64,000 nucleotides of DNA. Origin: Mansonella perstans (lineage: Eukaryota > Nematoda > Chromadorea > Rhabditida > Onchocercidae). Location of the stretch: positions 248,001 to 312,000 of the forward strand of contig JBAMDO010000006.1 of NCBI GenBank assembly GCA_037074765.1, written 5' to 3'. Shown piece by piece: positions 26,099-38,400 of the stretch; position 1 is the first letter of the stretch, and each line of letters begins with the position of its first letter. Below the pieces are notes generated by a model, which saw nothing but the letters and a program-made list of their open reading frames with translations, searched no databases and had not been told where the DNA came from. The position numbers and the translations under genes were made by a program.

Positions 26099-28000
26099 TA
26101 ATTTCAGTAAATGTATGAAATCTATTTTTATTATAAGGAGCTTTTTATTATTATTTTTTGTACGCTTCCGGTTTTGATTAGTGCTTTTTTATCTTAGTTT
26201 TATTTTTTTCATCAATTCCATCAAAATTTTTCATCAATAGAAATCGCTTTTCTTTCAGTTTTTGTCGTTTCCTTTCCTGCCTATTTTCCGTCAGTAACTT
26301 TTTACTCATCAAACTGTCATGTTTTTGATGTATTTTCTCTTTTGTTTTTGCATTCACTGGTGCTGTATTTATATAAATGTATGTATTTGTTGTTTTAAAC
26401 GATTAAGTGCTCTACGGATTTGCTTAGAAATAAATTACTCACTCCCACAAATTCGAAAAAATAGATGGAAATATTTCGCTTGTAAGATTTTAAAGCATTC
26501 AAGCATTAATTGTTTCTTTTATTTAAATGAATATTACTTATTGCGTTAGCATAGAAATTCTTATTAATGATATTAATAAGCGCTCGACTGCTCGAATTCA
26601 ATTCACTTGAGATCTTTTTTAATACAAAAGCAAAATATATTGCTCATTCCGATCAAATGATTACATGATTAAATTAATCAATTTGTTATTTCATCATTTT
26701 TCCACTTCATTTTAATTACCGATCTCCAGATGATAATTTGACACATACAGTTGAATTGCATTATTTGTTTGAAATTTGAAGCACACATCAGTGGGCGAGA
26801 TAATTCTTATATTTATTAAGCGATTGAACTAGCTTATTTTTTTTCATCATAAAATGTGTAAATTTAATTTGGATGGAAGCTACTTATGTGTATTTTGATC
26901 AATTTGTAATAGGTATCGAGAAGTAAGTTTCCTTCCAAATATCTGCTGTTCGTATTATGTGACGTTTAGAATAATATTTTGTAAGAATTTTATTACTTCT
27001 TTTGATTTATGTGCTTGTTTATCTTTGTTACTTTTGAAAAATTATGATATATTTGCTTGATTTCTGTTCCGTTTACTTCAGTGATAATAAAGTACTGCAC
27101 TATGCTGTTTTCACAAGATTTAGAATTTAAATAACAAATTGAAAATTAAGGATCAAAACATTACGATGATTAAAAATGATTAAAGGTTATTTAGTGCTTT
27201 TTTTGCCTTTAGTCATGTGTAAGTTAATTAATAATCAATCGGCGTAATGTTAACAATCAACAAGGAATGCAGTATTTGTTAAATCACACATGACGAAGAG
27301 CTCAGTGTATTTTCAAAATAATGAGGATAGTTTCTTTTTTTTTTTTTTTTTTTTTTCAAAAGAAAAACTGAACAAGTAAACAATAACATGGAGCGAGAGT
27401 GATATATATTTTTAACCTTTGCTCCAATTAACACAATTTACAAAATTTGGGCCATTGAGTAGGAATGAGAACTAGTTTCTGTAAATTATAGAGAGCGATT
27501 TCTGAAAGTCAAAAATGAAATATGTAAATGATTGCTTTTGATCAACGTATATTTTACCCACAGTGAATGAATTCCTCAATGATCGTTTTAAATCAATAAT
27601 AGAATATATCAGATTAGATATAAATTTCTCGTGTTTTTAAAATACCTAACCCAATTAAAGTCTCTATTTCTTCTCTGTTTATTGATAATATTAAACAGGA
27701 GTGAGTTGAAGTATGCTTGTTTGATTCAGTCTTCACATACTACACAAACTTGATTGATTATTACAGTGAGACACAACCATGCATTTTTTACATAATTAAA
27801 TAAATTCACAACTAATTATGGTATATTTTATTTTTTTCGTGCGATACTCTAATTTGCTGAGGACTTTAAAATTGAAAACATTTTGAAATTCTCAAGCAAA
27901 TTGAAGCCTCCCCTTTTTTACTGCATTTCCAAGTGTTAAATTGTTTAAAAACAAACGTCTTTAATTAAAAAAAGCTTCCACTGCGAAGGCCATTCTATTT
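26099..28000. other. Intergenic region after zoo-1
   Basis: Presumed zoo-1 3' UTR, then AT-rich spacer leading to the promoter of the small secreted-protein gene. A canonical AATAAA lies at 26429-26434, about 330 bases past the zoo-1 stop, and is a candidate poly(A) signal. A 22-base T tract is at 27335-27356. No coding sequence recognised. Confidence 0.6.
26429..26434 (+). promoter_or_regulatory. Candidate poly(A) signal of zoo-1
   Basis: AATAAA, about 330 bases downstream of the stop codon at 26096-26098. The motif is common in AT-rich DNA, so this is only plausible. Confidence 0.3.
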
Positions 28001-28004
28001 GCAG
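27998..28004 (+). promoter_or_regulatory. Probable trans-splice acceptor of the small secreted-protein gene
   Basis: TTTGCAG preceded by a pyrimidine-rich stretch lies eight bases before the ATG at 28013, with no upstream coding exon recognised. Nematode genes commonly receive a spliced leader at such a site. An ordinary 5' UTR intron is the alternative. Confidence 0.55.
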
Positions 28005-28012
28005 AGTTCGAT

Positions 28013-28489
28013 ATGACATCATCAACCTTTGCTGCTTTATGCATAATATTAATCGTACAAGGAGTTCAAGCATGGTGGTATCCGTCATACGGTTATGGTT
28101 ACAATAATTACTATCCTTACGCACCGTCTCCATACCATCCGCCTGTGTATCCGGCTTACCATCCAGCTTACCATCCGGCTTACCATCCGCCTTACTATCC
28201 GCCTTACTCTTATCTCGCTCGTAATGCTTACCACGCGTAAGATTTATTGTGCTTATTATTTTAAAAATTTCTCATCAGAAACTTTCCTAACCGAATGGTG
28301 AGAACAAAATTCTGTGAACTTCGATTTAAGTAATGTAGATATTCATCCATGTGAAAAAAATGAAACTGTTCATTTCTTTTTGTGTCATCTATAATCATTA
28401 TAATGATCTTTATCAGGTATTCTACAAATAGAGGTGCACAAATCGGTGCGGCACTTGGTTCGTTGGCTGCGCACGTTGGAAAGAAATGA
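28013..28489 (+). CDS. Small secreted Tyr/Pro/His-rich protein with glycine-zipper tail, two exons
   Basis: Exons 28013-28236 and 28417-28489 are joined across a 180-base GTAAGA...TATCAG intron, giving 98 residues. Residues 1-20 form a clear signal peptide (MTSSTFAALCIILIVQGVQA) with likely cleavage before WWYPSYGYG. The middle is built from Tyr-Pro and Tyr-His-Pro motifs, with PAYH repeated three times by a 12-base DNA repeat. Stopping at the end of the first open frame would give 75 residues; the second exon instead adds a tail containing GAQIGAALGSLAAHVGKK, with Gly at every fourth position (GxxxGxxxG) and a Lys-Lys end. I do not recognise the family. The Tyr-rich secreted core resembles cuticle or eggshell structural proteins, where Tyr can be cross-linked. 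The tail could insert in or oligomerise at membranes, so an antimicrobial-like role is also possible. Function is unknown. Confidence 0.8.
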
Positions 28490-29301
28490 CAAAATCATTT
28501 GTGTGAAATCAGTTATTCTCGGCAGTGTATACTTATTCAAATCTTCTAAGAAAATTTGTATAATTTTTATAATCGACAATGGTTTTTTTAATTAAAGATG
28601 AAGTGGAAAAATGGTAACAAGAATGAGCGGAAAAGAGGCTGATTTGTTTTAATCACTTCAAAATTTTAATTTTACTTTAAAACACTTATTTCTACACTAT
28701 ACGACTCGTTACCAATTAATAATTGCGTATCGATTCAATTTATGTTAGATTTAACTGAAGTGAGTTTTGATAAACACGTACCGAAAGACATGTAGGAAAG
28801 AAGGTTTATTACTTCTTTGATTACTTATTAATTTACTCGTGATTATATTGTATGCACTTTTGTTTTTTTTGATCTGGTCATTTTATATTATTCTATTCAT
28901 TCCAAATTTTCTATGAGAAAAGATTCGGGAAAAAATACCAAACTCTTTGTTTCACTTTTCTCAGTATATGTACCTCCATTTATTGTTTAATTATAACTTC
29001 ACATTTCACTTTTGACCTGACCTTTTGCCGTTATTTTATTCAAAGACAAAATTTTGTTTCACTCGTGTCTAGCATAAAGAAGCAAAATGAAATAAGACTA
29101 AAGAATTTTTTAAAGAATGCTTTTAAAAGGATGCTTTTGAAGATTCTTTAATCTCTTCATTTTTGCTCTGTTTGTCGTCGTCTATTCTGCAATTCAAGAA
29201 TTTGGAACAAAACTCGAGTGAAAATTTTTGACTTCTAAATTTCTTTCTTAAACAATAATCATTGAAATCTTGATATAACAATTAATGTATCAAAAGTAGT
29301 T
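28490..29301. other. Convergent 3' intergenic region
   Basis: Lies between the 3' ends of the small secreted-protein gene (+) and the ZP gene (-). An ATTAAA on + lies near 28590, and an AATAAA on - lies at 29040-29035, about 260 bases past the ZP stop. No gene seen. Confidence 0.6.
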
Positions 29302-32300
29302 TTACCATGACCTTCTGTTCAATACTCTGTTATCCATAAACGAAGTGATGCAAGATTGTTTGCGTCTCACAAACAACATCATGATGAAACATGATAAGCT
29401 GAATAAGAACATTACGGTACCAAGAAGCAGAAGCGTACGCAGTGATGAAAAACACATTGGGACAATACCAGATTCTTCCTTTACTGCTAAATTAATGATT
29501 AACTTGAAGAAAATGATGATTAACTTTAGGGAACTGCGTATTTGCGTGGTTTCAAATGTCTTTCTCTGCCACTTTTCTTTAAAAACTTAAATTCTTCACA
29601 AAAAGAATAACAGCAAACGTTTCTTGCTTTTTTTCTCGTTTTCTGAATATTTTCTAATTTTTATCTTCGCTATTTGCCCTCCAGTTTTACTCCGTTTATC
29701 ACTTCTTTTATTTTGTTGTCTCAATCAAGTTACCTGCATTATTGTTTGAAGATGCATTTGGAAAGTGAATTTCAACCAACGGGAAAACAACGATGCGTGC
29801 CGTGAGATCCATTTCAGCAACTCGCATTTTTGACTCCAAATTGTCGTTGAAATCAATTGCTCTTCGAGCTCGTAACTCATGAGATGTCGTGTTAGTTTCC
29901 AGGGAACTAAATAACTTAATATTTTAAAATTAAGAACTGAAAAGAAATTAAAAAGATTTTAGAAACTAAAAATTAGAAGCTCCAAAAAAAAAATCTAGCC
30001 TTATGTGATTTCATATGTCTTCAAAAATAAAAGTTGATTTTTGATTCTCTGACACTCACCCCTTTTCTACCAATGGTTGTTGTGATGAAGAAGTTGTAAC
30101 ATGTAAATTTCCTCCAAATTCTTTGCGTGTAACGTCAATTGGTCCAAAAAACTCTTTTTTGGACTCTGAAATCAATTCTCAACTGTCATTAGAATTACTT
30201 ATGACATGGTTTGTTATCATTGTGAATAATATTGGTTACTTGGATGTTTGAACCCTGACCTTTACCAAAGGATCGGTAAAATACTTTTGATAATTGACGA
30301 GCAGAGTGGAAATGGAATCAGGCAACTGGAAAAGAGACAAATAAAAATGAAGACGAAGATTAAAGAAAAGAAGATGCAGCTTCAGAAGCCTTTTGCTTAA
30401 GTTACGGGATAAATCAGTCTAAAAAGTTAGTTAGACAGCACTCCTTCTCTTGGTACGAATTACTCATCATTCATTATTATTATTAATATTAAAATTCACT
30501 TGTTCATTTAAATAGTAGGAGTGTAGCCAAATTGGAAAACTTCTAAAAATTTATAAAGTGCCATAATAGTGAAACCTGGTAGATCATTGTAATACCCATA
30601 ATCTGCGGGGGAGTATTTGGTTGGAAATTGTGTCACATGTTCAGCATCTTCGCAAGCAGGTGGCTGAAAATAAAATTAAAATAGAATCTGCAGCTTTTCA
30701 AAATCTGCACTTCTTGTGCAAAAGGGAAAGGGATTTGTCTGTTAATACAAATATGAAAATTGTAGTGACAACAGAGAGCTGAATGTTATGAAAGGATCAT
30801 TTGTCTATAAGGTATCATACTGCAGATTCAAAAAGTTTCTACTGAGAGTGAAGAAAATTCTCAGTACCACGAAAGAAATAGAAGTTTTCCTTTGCTTAAT
30901 TTTTTTTTCACATCTTCAAACCAACATTTTTGCATTATTTCCATTATAGTTTTAATTTTTTCTCAAGAAATGCTCTGTTTCAACTCAAGTAAAAGTGTCA
31001 ACTTACGGTCACATCGTCACAGCCACCATCATTTTTAACACAAAGCTGTACAGTACACGTAAAATACAATTGAATTTTATCAGAATACTTGAAAACTCTT
31101 GTTTCTGCGTAAGCCGTTATAGCCTGGTCGTCGTATTCGATACCTGATAGCAACAAAGGTTCCGAAACACATCTGAATTAGTTATAGTTTTTTCTTTTTT
31201 GAAGCTTTGATGCAAAGATTAAAATTTCACATCATCTATAAATTTTATGAAATTACACTCTGGACTATGCCGATTAAAGGTTTTCGATGTTGGAAAAATC
31301 GAAGTATGGAGGGACGAGAATGGAATGAAAATATTTTAAGCTTTTAGAAAAATGAAAAGAACCCCTTATTGTCAACTACGGGAACTTGTTTGCCTTGACC
31401 ATCATCAACATAACATGAGTGAATTAGCATACCATACATCATACCAGCTTCTAAATATTACATTATTGCAGCAAATTTAAGGCAAAAGTTTTTTTCAAAA
31501 AACTTTCACGATGAACAACAAAAATAAACGAACTTTAGTGATAGTAACTTTTTCATCAGCTTCTCAATAACAAACCAATTAATAATCTTAAATTTTCAGG
31601 TACTGTTTTTGCAATAAGAAAGCAAATTAAAAAAGTGATGACTTTTACAGCTAACCTAAATCGCAATGCCACACGTGCCAGATGCGATCACCGACATGCG
31701 CAAACTGGACAAATGGACCATTACGACTTTCTCGAATTTCATACATACATGTGGGAAGAGCAAATTCTCGGTCAATAAATCGCGTTGTCAACTGACTGAA
31801 TATTATCACAACATTACTCAAATTCCTATTTCTTAGTGTACATCTTTTGCCTTTTGCCCATTTTAAATTGCGTAATTGCACAATCGTTCGTAAGCTTGCA
31901 GATAGGTAGGTCATACCTCTGTTTAACTTTCATGCTTTCGTGATTATACCAAGAAGGGAATTTTATAAATCGCAATAAACAATTTTTTTCAACAGGCTTA
32001 TGATGAAAAGAATTTTTTACTTTGTTAAGTTCAAAGCAAAATTTTTTTAAAGACTTCACTTCATTTAAATTGTTCTTCAGTTAGGTAAAACGCTTACCTA
32101 ACGTCTAAAGTGACTTCGAGTGCTTTAACCGACTCAGTGAAAAAGCACCGAATGCGATATGCTTGATCAGCTTCTGTCTCGAAGATCTTAAACAGAGCTC
32201 CATTCAAGTCAGAAAAAAATTGTACAGGATGTCACATCAATTTCTTATATTTTTTTTAATTCCTTCGAAATCCCGACTGTTTTGCATATCTTTAAAAATG

Positions 32301-33709
32301 CTTAGAAATTTGAAATTTCAAAAAATATTATTAAATACAGAAAAAATTGAGATTGTAGCGCACCGGATGGAACGATACGATGAGTGTGAATGTGTAAGCG
32401 ACACCACGCGGATTTAACTAAAATTTAAAGGCGCATTAATAAAAATAATTTTAAAGCATATTGAAATGCAATTTGGAGGAAAAACTGCCAATAGTTGTAG
32501 GTCATGGTTAATTGGATGCTTAAAAAACAAATCGAAGATAAAAGGAAACGAATTTGGGGCAAAAAGGCAACTTTGAAAAGGATTAATTTTCTATTTCTAG
32601 CGATTTTCAGTTTAAAGTTAAATTTGAAACAGTAAGCAACAGGTTATCACAGAATTAACAATGGCAATTAAAAAGATGAATAGAACAGATAACTGATAAA
32701 TCTTTTTGTTGTAATAATAAATGCCTCCAATTGAAAAAAGCAAATGAGTAATATCCTTTAAATTCAGACTGTATCATTTATTTCTATCATCCTCATCAAT
32801 TCCTCAGTTCAGTTGCAGCATAACTTTTCAAAAAAAATGACCAAACATGTACCGTGCGCTGACGACGCATATTGCATTCACCAAATTTTAACGAAAATCT
32901 CAACTGTCGATCTCTATTTGACAATTCGTCAAGCTCATATGATTGCTGATTTTCTCCATAATGTGTTTTCACACAATTAGGATCATTACTTTCACCCTTG
33001 AAATTTCAAAAATACTCACTTGGCTGAGGGTACAGCTAAAATGGGCAATTCTTTTTGCTCATCAGCTGTTCAAAATCAATTATATGGTACACTGGATTCC
33101 TTTTATCTCTTAATCTATTAGTATCTAGTTTTTTTAGTATCTAGTTTTTTTTTTTTTTTTTTTTTTTTTTGGAAACCGATCAGTGCCAGTAACTTTAGAA
33201 CGGCATTATGATAATAATTAACTATTACCTGGATATACAGCAAATTTGAATGCTAAGCTGTAATACCTGTACATATAATCTGCCAAAAAATGAGTGCGTG
33301 GTGACAATATCGATTCCAATACCTTCTAGACCGCATATTACTTCCGGTTCATCAACAACGCTGTTTTCGATCACTCCAAAATTTGCTATTGAAACTCGAA
33401 ACATCTGAATGATGTTAATAGAGCTTAATAATTAGAGATTCTCTCATGAAGACTCTCATCATAAAGTATGAATTTTTTCCAAGCTGGAAAATTCATTTAA
33501 ATAAAGCATTTGTATTTTGTACAGGAATCAAAGAGATTAAGCTGTTTCATTACTAGTAATCGAACCCGCAGTTTGAGGATGAGAGCCACATTTATTATTA
33601 GACTATCCAAAACCTATAATCTTAATTCAACTTTCAATTCAAATCATTAGTAAAGAAAACTAACGGTGTAAATGAATAGCAGCCAAGAAACCGCAGTAAT
33701 CATCGCCAT
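29302..33709 (-). CDS. ZP-domain cuticlin-like membrane protein, 12 exons
   Basis: Exons in transcript order: 33665-33709, 33267-33404, 32853-32996, 32364-32417, 32098-32186, 31656-31795, 31363-31450, 31007-31172, 30576-30663, 30060-30165, 29734-29906, 29302-29486. All phases join, giving about 471 residues. Residues 1 to about 22 are hydrophobic (AMITAVSWLLFIYT), a likely signal peptide. Residues about 28-290 form a nematode zona pellucida domain with its conserved cysteines (EVICGLEGIGIDI, LNPRGVAYTFTLIVSFHP, ADQAYRIRCFF, MLIHSCYVDDGQGK, VQLCVKNDGGCDDV). RARR at 365-368 is a furin-type cleavage site, and about 427-450 (LRTLLLLGTVMFLFSLSCF and following) is a transmembrane helix with a basic stop-transfer end. 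This is the usual cuticlin layout: cleavage releases the ZP domain to polymerise in apical matrix or cuticle. I cannot assign the specific cut/cutl orthologue. The first exon rests on the signal peptide and phase. Confidence 0.9.
30260..30325 (-). other. Spliceable, out-of-phase cassette in the ZP gene
   Basis: Sixty-six bases bounded by CTTTTCCAG acceptor and AAAG/GTCAGG donor on the - strand. In its own frame it is open and protein-like (LPDSISTLLVNYQKYFTD), and it lies between coding exons 9 and 10. Exon 9 ends in phase 1, so inclusion would read CCA GTT GCC TGA and stop two codons later. Skipping it joins exon 9 to exon 10 in frame. It may be a poison cassette, a decayed former exon, or chance. 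Confidence 0.45.
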
Positions 33710-33735
33710 AGTCAAGTCCTCTTTGCCCTAACAGT

Positions 33736-35430
33736 CTGAAGCAAACAACAATATATTTTCTTCACTTCAGAGCTGTCGTAGAACTAATAAAAATCATGTC
33801 AACTCATGTTAAATTTGTGATTCATATTACAAAATATACAGAAGGATCTTTTAAAATGAATTGGATTGAGATGTGCGAAAAAAGATTGGATTAGGACCGA
33901 GGATCGAGGGATGGAGAAAAAATCCTCAGCAGATGAAGTGAGAAAAAAAAGCTTAACTGGGTTAATGGGATTTCATATAAATTGCTGAAATTATATACTG
34001 ATGAGTTAAAAAATGACAAATGAAACAATTATTACTTCTTGACCTGTCGGAATGTTCTTATTTTCATATCCATTACAACATCATGTGTTGTTTCAATTAT
34101 TTCTTGAATTTGTGTTGGTCACTTTTTCAAGATATTGTCCGCAGAATTTTGTGGACAAAAACGACATTTAACATATAACATATACACAAATACACACACA
34201 TTTTATAGTGTGAATCGGCTACTGCCGATTTAGAATTCAATAAATTCTATTTTTTTCTTTATAGTGTGAAGATTTATTTCTTTATAGTGTAAATCGGCTA
34301 CTGCCGAATTAGAATTCAATAAATTCTCTGGACAGACGTAAAGCAGTCTTTCCTTGCAAGGAAAGACTTGTCACTTGTAAAAACATTGTGTATTAATTAG
34401 ACTTTATTTGTTAACTTAAATATATTACACATTTGTTTAATTAATTATGAATGGGCAAATAATTACCACAATAGAAAGTGGCTTTGTGCAATATTTTCAA
34501 TGTACTTCTCAGATGTCGCATTCCAGAAAATTTAATTGCAAAAGTACAATAAGAATGACGATGAAAGCTGAGAAAAATATAAACTGGAATAATCTGATGT
34601 CATTAAAATGGACTAAAAGTAAGTAATTTGAGACTAATAACTTTTTGTTTTATTTCAGATTTTTTGCATAAAACAATTACAAAGTAACTCGAAGTGAGTG
34701 AATTTATTTTATCAAATATAGTATATAGCAGTTTTTGCATCGATTTATTCAGAGCCTCTTTTCAAATGCTGTTTGTTATTGCTTGGCTGAAGAAGTCTTC
34801 ATTTGTCCTCAGAACTTGGAACTAAGTTTCACAATTCGGACCACCGAGTAACAGTTTTTCATCTTTTTCACAGTTAATTATGAAGATTGAAGTTTTTTAA
34901 TGGGATGAAGTGAAATATGTGATGTAGTTATGTCTGCCATAAATTTCAAAAGTGATCAGAGAAGTATTGAATAAATCAATGCATATTTTGCATTATATGC
35001 GACATTCAGAACATTGTGTAGGCTGTTATATTCAAACAAACAACTGTTCACATCTCAGAAAGTTTACGTTTTTTGCTAAAAAGTATAGAGTAGTAACTTC
35101 CTGGTGCAAATGAACTTGTTTGACTCATTCGAAATTTCCCACACTTTTTTTTATTTGAGCATATTAAGTAATATTTAGATAAATAGAATAACTGAACAAA
35201 GACAAAAACCGATATAAAATGCTTTTTATAGCTTCATAAAGGAACAGATCTCACCACATTCGTTTAATTTGTATTAAATTAGAAACTAAATTTGAAATTA
35301 AATTACAAATAAGAATATGCAGAATGAGAGCAACTTATTTAATATTAAAATTCATGCTCAAGAAAAAAACACTCATCATTTCAAGAAAAAACACCATCAT
35401 TTCTTAAAAAATACGATAATTTTACAACAT
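33736..35430. other. Intergenic region between globin 3' end and ZP gene 5' end
   Basis: Both flanking genes run on the - strand. A TTCAG acceptor on - at 33740-33736 lies 26 bases before the ZP gene ATG and is a candidate spliced-leader site. The repeat cluster at 34199-34370 is described separately. A 26-base T tract nearby (33145-33170) is inside the ZP gene, not here. No coding sequence seen. Confidence 0.6.
34199..34370. repeat. Direct-repeat pair with adjacent perfect palindrome
   Basis: Two copies, about 45 bases each, of a block starting TATAGTGT(G/A)AATCGGC lie at 34204-34247 and 34283-34327. Each contains AATCGG-CTACTG-CCGATT or a close variant, able to form a hairpin. At 34345-34368 is a perfect 24-base palindrome (half site AGTCTTTCCTTG). 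The cluster could be a decayed small DNA transposon (MITE) or a regulatory element of the ZP gene that starts about 500 bases to the left. No transposase or target duplication was identified. Confidence 0.6.
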
Positions 35431-38400
35431 TTAAACGTGTGAGTCAGGTTTTTCGGCAGATTCCCAAAATCGAATAGTTGGAACGGGCAATGGTAATGAG
35501 GAGGTTGATATCGTCTGAAATGGCGCAGCTGCTGATGATCGTTCATGGTAGGCTAATTGCCGCCTCTGCAAATTGCTCCTTTAAATAACTGAAATCTTTT
35601 CATGGATATTGCAATCAATAGACTATTAAAATCCACAAAATAATGATCAATTGTTGTCGAGAATTGCATGCTTGCAAACGATTGAAGAAGCTTTTACATT
35701 TTACATAATTTTGCAATCAGAAATTTTAATAAAATTTAGAAAAATAGATGTTTCAATAGGCATACTTCATGCAAATATCCCTTTTTAATTTTCCCTACAG
35801 CAAATGAGATAATGAAGGCCCATGCTTTTCTCGAGGCTTCCGTTCGTCCTTTCTTATCGCCCCAATCCAAAGTGCAATCAATAAATGTTTCCGCCATTAA
35901 ATTCCAAATTTCTTTTGGCACTTGTTGTCGAGCTAACTGAAAACATCACCAGCTGTGACAGACTAATAACTATCATACTACATTATAATTTCAAAAAATC
36001 CAAAACTAAACAGTTTTTGTTTCAAATTAAATTATCACTTTGAATTAGTTTCATTTACACACTGCATATAAAAACTTATTAACATAAAATTTGCGAAATT
36101 TGACTAACATTTGCATGCATCGCACCAAAAGAAAACAGATATCCCGACACCGATTTTAAATTTTCTAAATTTTCAACAATCTGCAAGCAACAGAAGAATA
36201 AAATTATGATTAGTTAAATGATCTATAAAATAAACATTAAGTATCTGAAGGGATTCTTACTATTCAATACAAGCCATCGTCAAACCGAAAAAAATAAAAG
36301 ACAGAGATGATCTCAGTTAATAAAATAGTTCTAATTAAGAGAGATCTCATTTGTGATTCAAGTGATCCTAAGATAATAAGGCAAATTTATGGAATACAAT
36401 AATAAACACTAGATTGACAGATAGTAATGCAAACATAAACTGAAGGTATTCTGATAGCTTTTTAGCTGTTGGGATTTCTTATCATAAAACTTTACCACAG
36501 TGCTTACTTTATCCAACATTTCACCGACAGCCTTTGCGTGTGCTTTATTGAAACTATCACGATTGGGAAATTGATGAGGAAAAGAACATTTAAAGAATTG
36601 ATCCTTTATTTTTTTCGACTTGAAAAATATTCCATGCATCAAAGTTGAACCAATAACAGTTGGACCTTTCGTTATGTAAACTTGACGCCAAATATTTCGT
36701 ATTAAGTGAATTTGTGCCGATGTAAGAGAAGGTTGTGTTTCTATGTAGCAATGTGTATTTAACGGCGGTTCAACCTGTAATTTGTTTACTCTTAATTGAA
36801 TTATCATATTTGTCACTTCTTATCTTCTTCGTTTCATGCAATATTTTTTGCATATATTTCATACATTATTTCTTACATACTACTTCTTACATTTCAAGTG
36901 AGATTTTTTTCTTTTCGTGAAATGAAGCATTTAAAAATAAAGCTTTTTATAACAGCATCACTTCAAGCTAAAAGCAATCAAATTTTAAGCTAACTCGAAT
37001 TTTACAATTATGACATTTCAGGAAAAATGATGTTTCTAAATTACTGTCAACAGCGATAAGTGCATCGAATCATGTTACAAAGTCCCCTTGCTGTAAATGA
37101 CAGTGTATTACCTCTGTATTACAAAGTCCCATGTGCTGTAATGACATTTTTTTTTTTCTTTCATTCCATTTTTCTTTCTTATTTTCATGCGAACCACTAC
37201 CCGTACTCATTAATGATAGTTCACGACATCTAGGAATTTGGCGATCTTTTGTTTTCGGAGCGGTGTCATTCGTTAGACCCATCTGAAAGGAATGGAAAAA
37301 GAGGAAGGCATATTATTATCATCATTTACAGTTGCTGAAAAACTGCATGGCTTATCCGAAAATGATGTTGAAATTTTTAAATTTTCTAAAAATTTTAAAT
37401 TTTAATTAAAGCTGTTGAAAAACTTTTGTAGTACGGAAAAAAAAAAAGGAGATGGCAATAGCAATTCGAAAAGGTTTCCGAGGACTAACTAATTAAAGAC
37501 AAGAAAGTATAAACAAACCTGAGAAACAACAATCGGGTACCTACGTTTTACAGTTAGAGAAGAGGGATGTTGATCATCGAATTCACCATTGAAATCATCT
37601 TTCGCTTCTCTGCAATGAAGAAAATCATGAGAGAAAAGATACAGACGGATACTTTCATAGATATAGGATGATAATACCACTGTATAATAACTTAGAACCA
37701 TATCACTGATTAGTCGAATTTTACGATACTTTGTCTTTCTTCTCACCCAAGAGTAAAAGAACAAGATATCGTAAATCGGACATGATAATACTAATACTGG
37801 AATTATTTTTTTATTTATATTAGTAATTAGAATCGTCAATTTTCTTGACCGCTTATTTTTATCGAAGAAATTTCCAAAGAATAATCCGGACTAAAGTTAA
37901 ATTAATTAATATTCTGCAAAAATTATTAATTAAAATTTTAAAATTATTATTAAACAGCATGTAAAAATTTCATTTCAAATAGCTATAATTTCAAATTGCA
38001 CTTACTACTATAATTTCAAATTGCACTTACCTACTAGATAATGATTCGGTTGCTATAGATAACTTTTTTTGGTTCGAAATTGAACTGCCATGCTTTTTTT
38101 CCTGCAATATATTAATGAACATATTTTTAGCTTAATTATAGACTAATTAATAGATTAGCTGTTTCAGGATAAAATGATTAAATTTCATGAAATCTATTAT
38201 TTCAGTACTAGTTGATATCACATATCACCAAGCCTTATTCTGAGATATATAGGATAGCAAATAAGAAGAACTGATAAAAGTAATAGGAAATAAGTTGACA
38301 ATTTATATTACGCAGAATAATCTATTAATTATTAGTTTTATCATATTTCATTATAAACCTAAATTTTACCTTAGTATAAAAAAGTTAGCAAGCATAAACA

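Noticed and set aside
29345..29590. 81-residue open frame on the + strand
   Set aside because: It overlaps the last ZP-gene exon (29302-29486, -), which encodes a membrane anchor and stop in the right phase. The + frame has no signal.
37489..37839. 116-residue - strand open frame starting at 37839
   Set aside because: Only its part at 37519-37609 is coding (globin exon 3, bounded by TTGCAG and CAG/GTTTGT). The rest is flanking intron sequence.
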